Shown here: positions 33,640 through 45,949 of the stretch, piece after piece
Layout: each line of letters begins with the position of its first letter
Numbering within the stretch: position 1 is the first letter of the stretch
Assembly: GCF_009727055.1 (NCBI RefSeq)
Contig: NC_052350.1
Span: forward strand, 36,677,989 to 36,741,988
DNA from: Benincasa hispida
Taxonomy: Eukaryota > Streptophyta > Magnoliopsida > Cucurbitales > Cucurbitaceae
Length of the DNA stretch: 64,000 bases
Reading direction: 5' to 3'
Translations under genes and position numbers: made by a program
Notes under the pieces: model-generated
Told to the model about the DNA's origin: nothing
The model's database searches: none
The model's input: the letters and a program-made list of their open reading frames with translations, nothing else

Positions 33640-33925
33640 GTTAGAGGGAATGGAGAGAGCGAGATTAGATCGAGAGCGAGACCGGTTGAGTGAAAGGATG
33701 GGAGAAAGCGAGATGAGCAAGAGAATGGGAGAGAAAGCGAGACTGCTGAGCGAGAGAATGGGAGAGAGCGAGACTGGCTGAGCGAGAGAATGGGAGAGAG
33801 TAACACTGTCGAGATCCAAGTTAGCAAGAAGGCTGGAGAAAGCGAGATCCTTAGCAAGAAACATGGAAAGAGCGACACTGCCGAGAGCCAAATGAGCGAG
33901 AAAGTTGGAGAGAGCGAGAGCGAAG
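33640..33925 (+). repeat. GA-rich minisatellite in solo LTR
   Basis: Degenerate units of about 33 bp of the form GAGAGAGCGAGACTGGCTGA followed by GCGAGAGAATGG. At least two units (33720-33800) are near-identical. The strand is strongly purine-biased. Confidence 0.85.
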
Positions 33926-34200
33926 AGTGCGAGATTTGGACAGAATGCTGTGTTTTAAGGAATATAATGCGATCTTTGATATTTTTGATAATTGAGTCAA
34001 AAAATAAGCAATTTAGGTGGCAAAAGGAGATTTCATGTAGAAAATTAGGGATTAAAATGCACGGCCAAGATTACATGCCATAGAAGTAATTTTGGTTGGC
34101 AAACTTAAAATTAGACAACTTAAAAGCTCAGTTAACCCCAGTAATTTAAAAGAGGCCACTTGTAGGATGTGTTGTCACATAGAGAAGAGTTGAAAACGAC

Positions 34201-34209
34201 TATAAATAG
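34201..34209 (+). promoter_or_regulatory. TATA box of chromovirus-like solo LTR
   Basis: TATAAATAG, about 1,030 bp from the LTR start. Confidence 0.6.
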
Positions 34210-34357
34210 GAGGCTTTGGCTGAAGAATTAAACTTATTCTCAAACAAATTTCAGTAGTAATAGTTGTGTGGAGAGAGTAAGGTAGTTCTGTGAGTTTAAA
34301 AGAGAGAAGCTCGAGGAAGGTGCTACCCAAATTTCCTTCTAAGAGGGAAAGCTTACT

Positions 34358-34465
34358 GTGAGTGTTATAGCTTTATAGTTAACATATGTTGTGAGTGTTA
34401 TAGCTTTATAGTTAACATATGTTGTGAGTGTTATAGCTTTATAGTTAACATATGTTGTGAGTGTG
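34358..34465 (+). repeat. Tandem repeat, 33-bp unit x 3.3
   Basis: Units begin GTGAGTGTTATAGCTTTATA at 34358, 34391 and 34424 and are identical. A partial fourth starts at 34457. Confidence 0.95.
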
Positions 34466-34984
34466 ACATTGCTTTTAGTAACTCAGTAGATGTTGTGCGT
34501 ATTATGTTGCATGAGAAAATACCATCCCTGCTAGCATGATAATTTTGCTAGGTTAGTATGCATGGTAAATGTTATGTCACTCTAGAGCATCATTTGTTAG
34601 CATGATAGTTGGGTAAAGTCAGTATATTTGGTGAGTAGTACGTGCTTTGTTAGTCAGAAAGTACAGTGAGTAGCTTAATGTACTGTGGGTGTTATACTTC
34701 TTTGTTAGCACTATGTCTTTGATAAATCAGTACGTAATGTGAATATTATAGTTGTATAACCTGAACCTCACAGTCTTGAGATGTTAGAATTTGCTATCCT
34801 ATGAATTATAGGGTTTGCCGTCATCTCTCGCAAGCATTACAGTAGAGTCCATTGTGAATATTTACTTAAGTTAAAAGAGAAGTGCATCATAAATACTGTG
34901 AAGCCATGATATTGTTTGTGTGTGACTATGGAAACTGCGTTATGCCCGGGATGTGGTTAGCATGCTTAAAAAAAGGTGCTTGGC

Positions 34985-35090
34985 GGGAAAACTGGTCGGC
35001 TTCGGTCGGTGGGAAAATTGGTCGGCTTCGGTCGACAGGAAAATTGGTCGGCTTCGGTCGGTGGGAAATTATAGTCGGTGACGACCGACG
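34985..35090 (+). repeat. Tandem repeat, 26-bp unit x 4
   Basis: Units contain GGTCGGCTTCGGTCG and start near 34985, 35011, 35037 and 35063; the last is divergent. Confidence 0.9.
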
Positions 35091-35775
35091 GGAAATATGG
35101 TCAAGTACCTAAGCATGACTAGCAGGATAAATAAAATGGTCGATGTGCACATTGGCAGGAATTGGGGTCATAGGAAGGTTTCCATAAGTGATTGTATTGT
35201 TTGATGATAGAGTATTATTGCTATGTGTTGATGTTGTAATTCAAATTAGTAGCTACGTAATTATGCCATTGATTGCACTTAAGTTCAGTGTGAGTGCCAA
35301 CATGTGATTGGTTTCCAAAAATGATGATTTTCATCTTTAAAAGAACCACTCACTGGGCTTAGTAGCTCACACTTTTCAAATTGTTTTCCTAACCCTCTCC
35401 CCCCAGGTAGCGAAACGGAGCGTTCAACAAAGAGTCCACCACCCACCACCATCAACTAAAAGGTCGGTAAACTCTCGTGGCACGGCTCAGATCATGTGTT
35501 AAAAGTATTGAAAAAACAATTAAATTGCATGTATATAGATAAATAGGTGGAGTATTGTAACCTTTTTAATGGTGGTATAGATTAATAGGTGGCATAATGA
35601 AAACCTATTGATTACATGTATAGATAAATAGGTAAATGTAGTAAACCCATTGTAAATATAATAAATATCGAAAACAATAGTTAGTACAAATATTGTCTTG
35701 AAAGGGTTATAATCACTCTCACGCTCCCTTCCCGGTCTTAGGGGTGTAAGGCCTGGGAGGGGGTGTGACATAAGA

Positions 35776-36776
35776 TAAACTCTTAACTAAACTAAACTCA
35801 TCAAAATTACTTTGAGATCGAGCTCCCTAAGTAACCATCCAAGTTCGCATTAAATGCCTTGGGAAATTGATGAGACATGATAGATTAGAAAACCAAATTC
35901 TAGCATGCGATTTACTTTCTGTTTTAATTAGTTCATGAAAATACAATCAATAAAATAAGCCTAAGATCATACATTCAATCCCTAATGAAACCTAGAGCAA
36001 AATGAACAAGGAAAACAAGAACAATATATCAAAATTTGTCAAATTCGTCAAGATAGATTCTAGTAAGATAAGAACAAAAACAAGAAGAGTTTATAGTGAA
36101 GAAATCCAACATTAAAGCAAGTCCCCAAAGAAAAACCCTACCCTAAAATCCTATCCCGAAGTTGAATGTTACCTTTAGCTGCTCATTGTCTTAGAAAATC
36201 TTCAATACATTGTACTAAATTACAAGTGATAAAGTGGGAAGGATTAAGAGAGGAAATTAGAGAGTTAAGAGTATAAGATAAATTGGAAGAAGGCTGAAAA
36301 TTCGAGCTAACTTGACCTAAACATTTATGCACATATTTATAAACTTATGGCAGGCACTACGACATTGAATGGAAGCATCGTGACACTCTTTACACCCCAG
36401 CACAAGGTAGGCACTAGGGCACTTAGCACTTGATCAGATGCGTGCGTGAGTTGCTTATTTTTGTGTCAAAGTTCAGAGCACTGTGCCACTGCCCAAATTG
36501 GTGCTCTCAACCTTGGGGCACCGAGCACAGCCAGAGTAGAGCATCGCTATGCTCTATGAAGGCCAGTTTTTTCGTTCAAGCACCATAAAGGGCGCTTGGG
36601 AGATGGTTGTTGTGCTCCAGAGGGTTATTTCTTTAATTTTTGCCCCTTCATTTGATTGATGCTTCCGAAGCTTTGTTTGGACGTGTTATAGCCTCAATTT
36701 AACTCTGATGGTTCGTTCTACCTTTTTAATGCTCAAGACCTACAGAAGTTAAGGAATAAACCAATAAAACTATGAA
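35776..36776 (-). repeat. Antisense Tat-like LTR copy 3, right part
   Basis: It resumes after the solo LTR. It resembles 4230-4610 and the outer part of copy 2 (GTTCGTTCTACCT...ATGCTC near 36710 against GCTCCGTTCCACCT...ATGCTC near 38150). The minus strand has a TATA-like TTTATAAATATG near 36330. Confidence 0.5.
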
Positions 36777-37029
36777 ATGAGCATAATTAATCCGGTAAAG
36801 ATAACTCTTTTTAGAAGCTATCATTTGGGATTCCTCAATTCAATGCTTCATCGTCCTTTAGTTAATTTAGGACTTTTAAATCATCTTAAAAGCGAGATTT
36901 TGATCAGAACAAAAGATGTCAAATCCTTTCGATCACATCAAATAAAGTTTTGTCACATCCTTAATTATGCAGTAGTGAAAGTACGAGCCAAATTTATAGG
37001 GAGTTCATGTTTCTCAGATAGAATGCTTA
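36777..37029. other. Unassigned AT-rich stretch
   Basis: An open frame of 88 codons (36777-37043, plus) shows no recognisable motif and lies between two antisense gypsy LTR copies. I see nothing that supports a gene. Confidence 0.3.
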
Positions 37030-39210
37030 TTATCCTGAGGTAACTAGAAGGTTTTGTTGATTAGAGTTGTTTGCAATGAATATTAAATTTACATGAAAAA
37101 TAAATGAAAGTAAGAGAGATATTTGTGAAAGTAATAATGAAATGATCTAGCTTAGGTTTAATTTGATGTTTCCCAAATTAGTTTAATTGGTTATTGAACA
37201 CTAGATCAAACCTCGTGCTTAAGACTGGCCAAATTGATTAGAAACCTAATTGATCGTCCAGATTACCTAATTACCCAATATGTCTAGAAGAATCCATTCG
37301 AAACAATTGAATTAACTGCATTAAGCTAAAGGATTATGCTAGGATGAATGAATTAATTTACAATCATCTGATGAACTCATTCAATACGATTTTACATCAA
37401 GATTGATTAATGCAATACTCATTATGGTTGACTTCACAATAAATAAGCTAATCTAACTATTTACATCCCTATGGTCATTATCTTAATCAAGGATAAATCT
37501 AAAGCATGGAATTATGCAATCAACCATTGGTTGTCAATCAATAATCAAGAGAATGCAATTCATAATCAATTAATTCAGTGTAAACCCACAAGCAAGATGG
37601 TTGAATAGTTTACAATGAATAACAAGTCTCACAATTAATCTAAAAGGAGAAACTATCAAACCCAAGCTAAAACACGAACCTCTAGCCACTAATCATTATT
37701 TAAATCAATGAACAATGATTAATGGAAGTCCCAATGGAAGAGATGAGGAAGTATATAGAAAAAGGCCTAAATTGACAAAGAGAAACCGTAGGATTTTGGC
37801 TAGTTCGACGGGTGATGCCCTAAATGACAAGAAAAAATGGATTGATAAAAAAGGGACAAACAACCCTCTTTGAGGAAGCACAGGGCTACGCTCAACATAT
37901 CACAGCGGTGCTTCGCGTGCCCATGTCTTTTTGTCAGGTTATGTAGCATATGGTGCAACAAGACAACACCACGATGCTCCTTCATTTTCCCAAAACACTT
38001 GCTCTCGTGAAAAAGCATCAGGTGTCGTGCCACTATGCTGTTGTACTACTCTTTTCTAATGGTATTTTGGTCATTTTGCTTTCTTCATTCTCCGTTAATG
38101 TAATTCAGTTCTGTTTTGATCTATTTTAGTATTGTTTCTGCTCTAATGCTCCGTTCCACCTCTTCGATGCTCGATACCTATAAGATGACTAAATAAACGC
38201 ATTAAACTAAAGAATGACCCTGAATTAATCAGAGCAAGATAGCACATTTTGGGTGTTGTCAAATCATCCCCTACTTGATTCATGATTGTCCTCAAGTAAG
38301 GTGGAAACACACAATCATTCATTAATTCAAAAGCATGCTCACTCAATCACATGGTTCGTTACTCCAGTCTCAATAGTCTCTTAGGATTAAACTTGTAATC
38401 AACAATGAAATTTGATCACAATCAATCGATGAAACATATTTTTAAGAACTATACTAGATATATTAATGCATGAATGAGTCCAAAGCCCTACTGATTAAGC
38501 TCATACAATCCGAAATGGATTTATATGCCTCTTAATCCATTTTTCCCTACTCTAACTCAAGCATCAATATAATCAAAATAGTAATATATCAACTGAAGTG
38601 CCTAAAATAAAAATCAAAGGGCCTTAAATTTGCATTATTTTTACCTATGGGCATTAGCTTTCACATATAAACTGCAGGGAACCATATACACTCTTTTCTC
38701 GTAGGTGTCCTGATTAATAACAGCAAAGACAACTCTTTGTACCCCTAGTCATGCTACACATTACAAGCTTATATTCTTTTCTTTTTTTTTTTTTTCTCTT
38801 TTTGATATTATTTTGATTTTAAGATATTTTTTTCTCCCTCAGTATTACATTAGAAGCTAACATTCAAGATACTTTTCAATCAATAGGGCTTTTCAGAGTG
38901 ACAACGAAAATTTAAGCAAAATAATATAACTCTAAGCATGAAAGACCTAATTTAGTCAGAAAAAGAACTTTAATGTGCATGAGAAATAAGAATTTTTTTT
39001 TAAACGAGCTAAAAATTATGATCACGCTCTTTAAACACCATCTCATATAGTGACAGAGAGTGCATCATCAACTTGTCATTACAACAAACCAGTCGAATGA
39101 GCAAACAAGCAAGTCATACAATTGAAGCACATTAAATATAGCCTAAGTTGAGATGCTCAAGGACTCTAGGCAATTAAAAAATCACAAATATTCCCCCCCG
39201 ACTTTAAAAG
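37030..39210 (-). repeat. Antisense Athila/Tat-like LTR region, copy 2
   Basis: It is a second copy of the arrangement at 5035-7880. On the minus strand it begins after AACTTTTAAAGTCGGGGGGG (39191-39212), a PPT, and runs leftward. It includes a TTGAGGACAATCATG-like motif near 38285 and the CTCTTTTCTCGTAGG block near 38690. Edges are approximate. Confidence 0.55.
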
Positions 39211-39212
39211 TT

Positions 39213-39760
39213 AACATTGTCTTCGATGTTAAGAGAATAAAGTAGGACAAAGTGCAAGTGAACAGAAAGAATTCCCCTAGAAATTTGGCACACAATGAGT
39301 GATAAAGATGCTTGGTTCTTTTCATAATCCTCCCTCATTTCCTTAATGGACTTCATAAAATCTAAAAATCAAGAAAGACTGGAAATATTTTTCTTAAGCA
39401 AAAATAAAAATGACTGAAAGGAAACCTATAGTACGAAAGCAAGAAAAATTTAACGTCTGGTTGCATCCAGGAAGCATAAATTTTTAAAGTTGGTTGCTCG
39501 ACCATATTTGTCTTGATCATCCATGATTAGAGATGATCATCGTCACTCCATCTGCTAATTCCTACTTTGTTAGTTGACCATTGTATTGAAAAAAAATGAA
39601 GCACTAAAACACGCAGGATAAGTGATAACAAAGGCTTCAGAAATCTTAAATTTTTTAGCCTACTCCTCATGCTCAATTGAAAATGACCCTTTATCTACAT
39701 CAATTATAGTCTTAATAGTCTTTAAAAAAGGGTTGACCTAACAAGATGGATAGTTTTGAG
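39213..39760 (-). pseudogene. Antisense gypsy internal remnant next to copy 2
   Basis: The minus strand near 39475-39515 reads GGTCGAGCAACCAACTTTAA, like 8205-8260. This places the worn end of a gypsy pol region just upstream (on that strand) of the PPT. No domain can be translated with confidence. Confidence 0.35.
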
Positions 39761-40767
39761 TGTTGATGTTTATGCCCTAAACTCGTGGTCCATAAATTGT
39801 CATCAAATTACTTAATAAATAAAGTCTTGTCTTATGTATCTTAACCTAATAAATCAAAGTATTAGTTATTTGATTGTTAGACTTGCATAACCCAAATTCA
39901 ATAAACTAAGATTCAAGATTATTTAATGTAACTTGAACGGTATGTTGTTGACATACAAGTGGATCGTATTCAAATAATAACCTAAAAGGTCTAAGTATAT
40001 GGATAAGATTGGGTGCCTTATTTTGGTAACACTATGGATACAACTCGCTTTGTAATTGTTACAAGCGATCTGATCAAAATCACCCATGTAGAGACATGCG
40101 AGTGAGTGTATCTTATAAAATGAGATTGTATAAGACCAGACCACGAAATATATAATCTCTCTTAGTAACATCATTAACAAAAGAGATTAATATTTTATGT
40201 AACTTGATCTCAATCCTGAGTGAGTTATGGAATCGTACACAAGATGAACCGTCCTTTGATTTATATGGGTGAGAGTGTGGCCTGAGTCGTCAACTTACTA
40301 TGCCTACAATTTTGGAGACGAGATTGAGTGGGGAGCTGGGAACATAGCTTCACAAGATGAAATTCATTTATTCTTGTGTTTAGGGCAAGTAGATAAGTTG
40401 TTCCATTAAGTGTTGACTGTGAGACATGAAAATGAGGTCTCACCCTCTCACTGGCTCGAGAGGGACTTTGTTTATGGTTGGATCATAAAAAGATTGTTTA
40501 TTAGAGGATCAGTTGTACTTAAGGAGCAAGAGGTAATTATAGAGGTAAAATGGTCATTTCACCTACATGTAGTTATGAAAAACTTGTGAAAGATTGGCTC
40601 ACATATAATGGTTAAATCAATTGACACATAAATATTCTATAGTCTATACGAGTACAACGATGGGTCTTTAGTGGAGTGCCCCATAGTTAATGAAGATTTG
40701 ATTAATTTAATTAAAAAGCTTAATTAATTAAGCTTGGATCATTGGAGCTTATAACTATAGGTCACAA
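39761..40767 (+). repeat. Partial copia LTR H
   Basis: It starts TGTTGATGTTTATGCCC and keeps the family blocks (GGTAACACTATGGATACAAC near 40025, GGGGAGCTGGGAACATAGC near 40330). It breaks off after ACTATAGGTC near 40765, where gypsy LTR sequence begins. The frame at 39923-40180 (minus) is antisense LTR. Confidence 0.8.
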
Positions 40768-42209
40768 CATTCAAATCTTGGAAGGGAAAATTTTGACTAA
40801 GTACCTAAAACTATGCCACGGAGAAAGAAAAGTTTATAAGTGCTGGAGGTATAGTAGTTTGGAGTAAAAAAATATGCCCAAGTGTCTAAACTATGATATG
40901 AGAATAAAAGTTTGAATCATAGCATAGGACAAAATGGAGAATCTTGGCTAAGTTCAACTCATAGTGTAGTTGCAGAAGCAAGTCATAACATAGGTAAGAA
41001 GCCATAACGTAGTTAATAGAATAGTTGACCAAGTCATAGCATAGTAAGTCAAAGCATAACATGTTGGACGCATAGTAGGTGAATCCTAAGGGTGACTTTG
41101 GATAATTTTGAATGCTTGGGTGATGTTGAAAATTGTGCTATGAGAAAGAAGAGACTATGCTATGATTATAAGAAGACTATGCTACAAGCATAAAAGACTA
41201 TGTTATGAGCATGATGGGCTATACTTTGAGAAGGTATGTTGTGAGTACTATGAGTTATTCTGTGAACTTGAAGAGCCATGGTTAAGTGTAGAGTGAACTT
41301 TGTGTTGAACCATTCACCATTAAGAGAAGAAGTTAGGGTTGGATGTATAGAGGGAGATTGGTGGGCATATAGGGTATTCAAGGGATAGAATTGGGCTAAG
41401 TGTTAGACAATATAGGACACTACAAGTGGAGAAAACCCTAAAGATTGGAGTGTTGGGCACATGGATGGAGAAGTGGCACATAAATGGCCATATGGATGCA
41501 TACTCGGAGGTGAAGTGAGACAAAGAGGACACATGGCTATGCCCTGAGCTCAAAGGAGAAAGCTATGCTTTAAGAAGAAGATAGAAACCAAGGAAGAATG
41601 AATGGAGGAAGTGTTGGATGCATAGAGAAAGGGTTAGACGCATGGGTGGATTTTGTGGATACCATTTTGGATTTATGAAGAGCTAGATGGAAACCTGAGA
41701 CAATCCATGGGAAAGAGTTATATCAGGGAAGCCCAATCGCCCTAGTTGGATGCATACCTAGGGGGGAGGTATAGGTTAGACGCATACCTTTCCTATGAGC
41801 CAAAGAAGGAATAAATGCTATGAAATGGGAGACAAGTTGGTAGTATAGTTAGGAACCATACGTCCAAACCTAGAGAACCATGTGTCAAAGCACTATGTGG
41901 GCACATAAGGGGTGATGTTAGATGCATATAAGGTGCTTGGTAAGGCAACCATGTGCCCAATGTAAGCTACCATGTGATGACTTGAGTAAACTTAGGAAGA
42001 AAGGTTAGATTGACAACCAAGTGGGATATGTGGCTCAACCAAGTGAAGTCCTGGTCGAGCCAAGGATGAGGTGAGCACATAGAAGGACATGCAAAAGATC
42101 AAGGGTGTTGTGCTGGGCTTTGCATGGTGCTGACAGACAGGGTTCCCAAGCACACTGGGTGTCATGCATTGAGGGCATGGGATGAGTGATGAGGACACTT
42201 CTGAAGGCC

Positions 42210-42218
42210 TATAAATAC
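42210..42218 (+). promoter_or_regulatory. TATA box of gypsy 5' LTR
   Basis: TATAAATAC, about 1.18 kb before the LTR end. Confidence 0.55.
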
Positions 42219-42756
42219 CTTGGGAAGGTTCATTCCATCTCACATTTAAAGAAGACTTAAAAAGGATGGAATTAGAGAGGATTAGGGTTGCATGAAGGGG
42301 CCTATGAATCGAAGGGAGTGCCTGTGTGTTAGTCAGATAAATCCAAGTGTCCTAAAGTGCTGCCATGTACTCAATTACCTTGGGAAAGCTACTTTGCGCC
42401 CACTGTTGCCTAGAAGTGTGTAAGTGCCTAGTTTATATTAGTTAGAGTTGGTAAGCTAAATTTAGGCCAAGGTTAATGTAGCCCTAAACATAATATTCTA
42501 ACCTAAATAATGGGTTATTATAGGCTAAAGAACTAGGAAGAAGCTAAAGAAACCAAGAAACTTGGAGAAGAAAGGAGATCCCTACTAACAAATTGTGAGC
42601 AGTATTCTCTAAAGGTTTCTTGTGAGTTTTATAGTTATGGATGTATACATAGCTTGTTCCGATGGTGAGAATATGCAACATGGGATGTTCAAGGGGTTAG
42701 AGGACCTAGTTCCTCAACCTGTGGTAGAATCTCACGAGATGGTGAGGAGGAGGAGA

Positions 42757-42781
42757 GGGGGGGGGGGGGGGAGGGGGGGGG
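42757..42781 (+). repeat. G15-A-G9 homopurine run
   Basis: Two long G tracts are separated by one A and set in GGA repeats (42741-42790). It could form a G-quadruplex. Confidence 0.95.
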
Positions 42782-43395
42782 TGGAGGAGGGCGTCATTGG
42801 CACCTACTTTCTAAACCTGTGAGAGGAACCACATATGGGATCGTCAGAGGACCAACGGGTCTAGCTTTTGAGTCCATAAGAGGGGAATCTATGTTCACAT
42901 AGTATTAAAAGAGAAATGCCTAATTATTTATCGTGTGTGTAGGTAAAATAGGGAACAAACTCGTTCAAACTTGAGATTTGAGTAAGAACCTCGTTATGTG
43001 GAGATTCTAATAAGCTATTTGTCTCATAGAGTTGAAAGAGACCATGTAAGTTGTTTATCAGTCACTTGGCTTTTAACTCACTTTTTTCCTTTATATTTTC
43101 CTTTGCAGGTAGCAGATGAGTCTAGGTTACTGTGAGAAGAAAAGGTCTGCCACGAGTTAGATGTTTTTATAGTAGTTGCAAAAATGGCTTGGGAAAATGT
43201 TTTGTAAAAACCTATTAAACTGTATGAAACTTAATTTTTGTTAAATGAAAACTAGAAGTGAATATTATTCCTGGTTAGGATGAGTTCAAGTTAGTTTAGT
43301 AGTGGTGGGCAATAGGTTTCTCAAAAGGGTGGTATGTGCTATCCTCATGCCTCTTGTCGAACTCAAGAAGTAAGCTCGGGAGGTAGTGTGACAAG

Positions 43396-43408
43396 TTGTA
43401 TCAGAGCA
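43396..43408 (+). other. Primer binding site (initiator tRNA-Met), gypsy
   Basis: TTGTATCAGAGCA lies two bases after the LTR end. It is one mismatch from the usual plant PBS beginning TGGTATCAGAGC. Confidence 0.85.
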
Positions 43409-43673
43409 TAAGATTTTCGAAAATTGGATATCACTAATAGGAGCAAGCTAACACTATCATTTTTCTAATGTGCAATATGTTATAGGAAACCCTACCTTAT
43501 AGAAGTGGCAGACTTTGCAAGCAACCAACAGAAAGGACTCATGATGCTACCTCCAAGATAGCGAAAGGAAGCGAGTGTAGGTCTACTCATCCACAGGTAA
43601 GAGGTGAGGGAGAAGGGCAATTCCTCGAAAGGTTCATTAGTGTCTAATTAAGGGCTAGGAGTAGGACTAGTGG
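43409..43673 (+). pseudogene. Gypsy leader and beginning of gag, truncated
   Basis: After a short leader, a basic N-terminus-like stretch appears near 43539 (MLPPR, stop, RKEA). It resembles the start of chromovirus gag. It is cut by copia LTR D at 43674. Nothing downstream of the element is seen in the window. Confidence 0.45.
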
Positions 43674-45638
43674 TGTTGGGGTTGATGCCGTAACCTGTAG
43701 TTTGTAAACACATGTATGAACAAACATTTTGTTATTTATAATATGAGATATTTTATTCACTTCAATCTATAAAATATGAGATATTTTAGTTGCATTAACT
43801 ACAAACTAATAAACTAAAATCCCTAATTATCATTGTAACTTAAGCATGTATGTGGAGACATACAAGTGGATCATGCTTTAAGTGATAACCTAAATGGTCT
43901 GTAGTATATGGATAATGGAGGGATACCTTATCCTGGTGACACTACGAGTGTGGCCCACTTTGTAGGTGTTACAAATTTTGTAAAGTGCTACAAATGTTCT
44001 GTTCCGGATCATTTGTGAATTAGACATGCGAGTGGGGATACTCTATACAAAGGAGATTGTATAAGACTGGACCATGAAATGCTTAGTCTTGTTATATAAC
44101 ACCGTTCATAATTGAGACTTTCATTTCACTAGGATGACCATAGGTAACATGACCTTTATCCTGGGTGAGTTGTAAACTCCTGCCTATGAGAACGGTCCTT
44201 TGATTTATATACGTGCAAGTGGCCAAATTGCCGACTCAAACCTACCACTATGGGGATTTGTCTAATCGGGGAGCTGAGAACTCAGTTACACAAGACAAAA
44301 TTCACTCCTTCCCCGAAGCAGGTGTGAGTAGATAAATTGCTCTCTTATGGGTTAATTCCGAGGCTTGAACAATGTGGCACCACACCTTCTCCTGGGTCGA
44401 TAAGGGCTTAGTCATAGCAGGACTATGATATATTGTTCGTTAGAGGGATTAGTGGTACTTAAGTTTTTAGATATAACTACAGGGACAAAACGATAATTTG
44501 GCCCAAATGTACTTACAAGCGATTTGTGAAAGGTCATCATACTGTTGATTGGTTATATCCTATGGACACAGAAGTATATCTGTAGTGCGAAGAGTTAATG
44601 GATGGTCGATATCGTGATTAAAGAGTTTAGTCAGTTATTCACGTACCATTGGAGTTTCAAGCTATAGGTTCATAAGGTTCCCTTTGTAGCTCAATGGATT
44701 CAAGTTGAGAATCAGTTTTTGGGTTAGTTTAAAGTGTTCAAATTAACAAGAGGGAATTTTTTTATATATGGTATAATTAAATTAATTAAATTATATATGA
44801 TATCATTAATATGATGTATTTGATACATTATTTGATTAGAGTAATTAATATAAATATGATTTATATTAAATTTCATAAAAGAGAAAAAGAACTATGGTTT
44901 ATGTGTTGCATATGATGCAATATTAAATCTATAGGTTATAAATATAATATGATAAGTTAGTTATTGTATTTATTTATAATATATTAATTATGAGATAATT
45001 AATAATTCATTTTCTCACATAACCACCTTAGTGGGTGGTTTTACACAATTTATGGCTAACTGTGGGATAAAGTTGAAAAATTGTTTTCATTTTTTCATTC
45101 CACACGACACATGACTCAAGTGATCATTATCCTAGTTGAGTGAGTAAATGATAGGTGTCGAGTTTTGTATACGATAATTACTCGCTTACTACACGATCGA
45201 GTATCAAGTCTATACGATAGACTTCTTCCTTCTGTCACATACTCGATCATCTACTTTCTCCATCCCTTTATCCAAATCCATATGGAGCCCACAACTTCCT
45301 GATTCTCACACCGAGAATACCAAGATAATCGAGTGATGGTGTCCAGTTCTGTTTGAGAGTCGAGGATCGAGTGTACTAGCTAGTGATCGAGGATCTTCCA
45401 GTTGATCGTTGTGTTTGTATTGTTGGACACGTTGGTGATTGATCAAGGAAATACATGAAAAAAGGGTTCTTCAAAGGTATTGTACTTGATCTTTTGTATT
45501 TTAATCTTTGAAGCATGTTGTAATTTAGTCTTTGATGCATAATTGTTTGGAATGATTGTAAATATTTATGTTCTTTCACAATGGAGATTGGAACTATTCG
45601 CTTCCGCTCACTGGTTCTCTAGATTTAGAGTTCCTTCA
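43674..45638 (+). repeat. 5' LTR of copia element D
   Basis: This 1,965-bp LTR runs from TGTTGGGGTTGATGCC to GAGTTCCTTCA and is followed by a PBS. It contains the GC-rich hairpin AACCACCTTAGTGGGTGGTT at 45021-45040 and weak ACGATCG motifs at 45100-45260. The five bases to its left are AGTGG; the matching right copy was not found. It is inserted in the gypsy leader. Confidence 0.92.
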
Positions 45639-45640
45639 AT

Positions 45641-45653
45641 TGATATCAGAGCC
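45641..45653 (+). other. Primer binding site (initiator tRNA-Met), copia D
   Basis: TGATATCAGAGCC lies two bases after the LTR end, one mismatch from TGGTATCAGAGCC. Confidence 0.92.
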
Positions 45654-45949
45654 AGGTTGTTCTAATATTCCAAATTCCATTGCTATATTGAATTTGATTT
45701 TCAGTGTTGGTGGGATGATGGATGTTTCGGGATGATTGGCTCTGTTTAATCTTTCTTTTACATTTACAAAGTTAATTTGTACGAGCCCCTGTGTTTTTGG
45801 GCATAATTAACTTGCTATCAAGTCTGTATTCAAGTTGTTGTTTTGTTTGAATCGTTCGTGATGAAGCTTCAGACGCATGAAGATGTTGTTTGCTTCGAGG
45901 AAGAAGGCCAAAGGTTGGTCGCATCGTGTAGCCCAAGCTAAATGATTGT

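Larger units (their letters stand above)
33170..35770 (+). repeat. Chromovirus-like gypsy solo LTR with perfect TSD
   Basis: This 2,601-bp LTR starts TGTAAAACCCTAACCCTAAC and ends GGGGGTGTGACA. It is flanked by identical TAAGA copies (33165-33169 and 35771-35775). The TATA box is at 34201-34209. It contains a GA-rich minisatellite (33640-33925), a 33-bp tandem repeat (34358-34465) and a 26-bp tandem repeat (34985-35090). The open frames at 33600-34083 arise from the minisatellite and are not genes. No internal region remains, as expected after LTR-LTR recombination. Confidence 0.93.
40768..43393 (+). repeat. 5' LTR of a chromovirus-like gypsy element
   Basis: It ends GGTAGTGTGACA at 43393, followed by a PBS, so this is a 5' LTR. 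The TATA box is at 42210-42218. The first kilobase repeats words such as CTATGCTATGA and CATAGCATAG. A G15-A-G9 run lies at 42757-42781. The left edge is where LTR H stops matching; no TG start was certain. The frames at 41166-42243 and 42622 are LTR sequence. Confidence 0.8.

Noticed and set aside
33600..34083. Serine/leucine-rich or glutamate-rich proteins in overlapping frames
   Set aside because: All frames arise from the GA-rich minisatellite inside a solo LTR.
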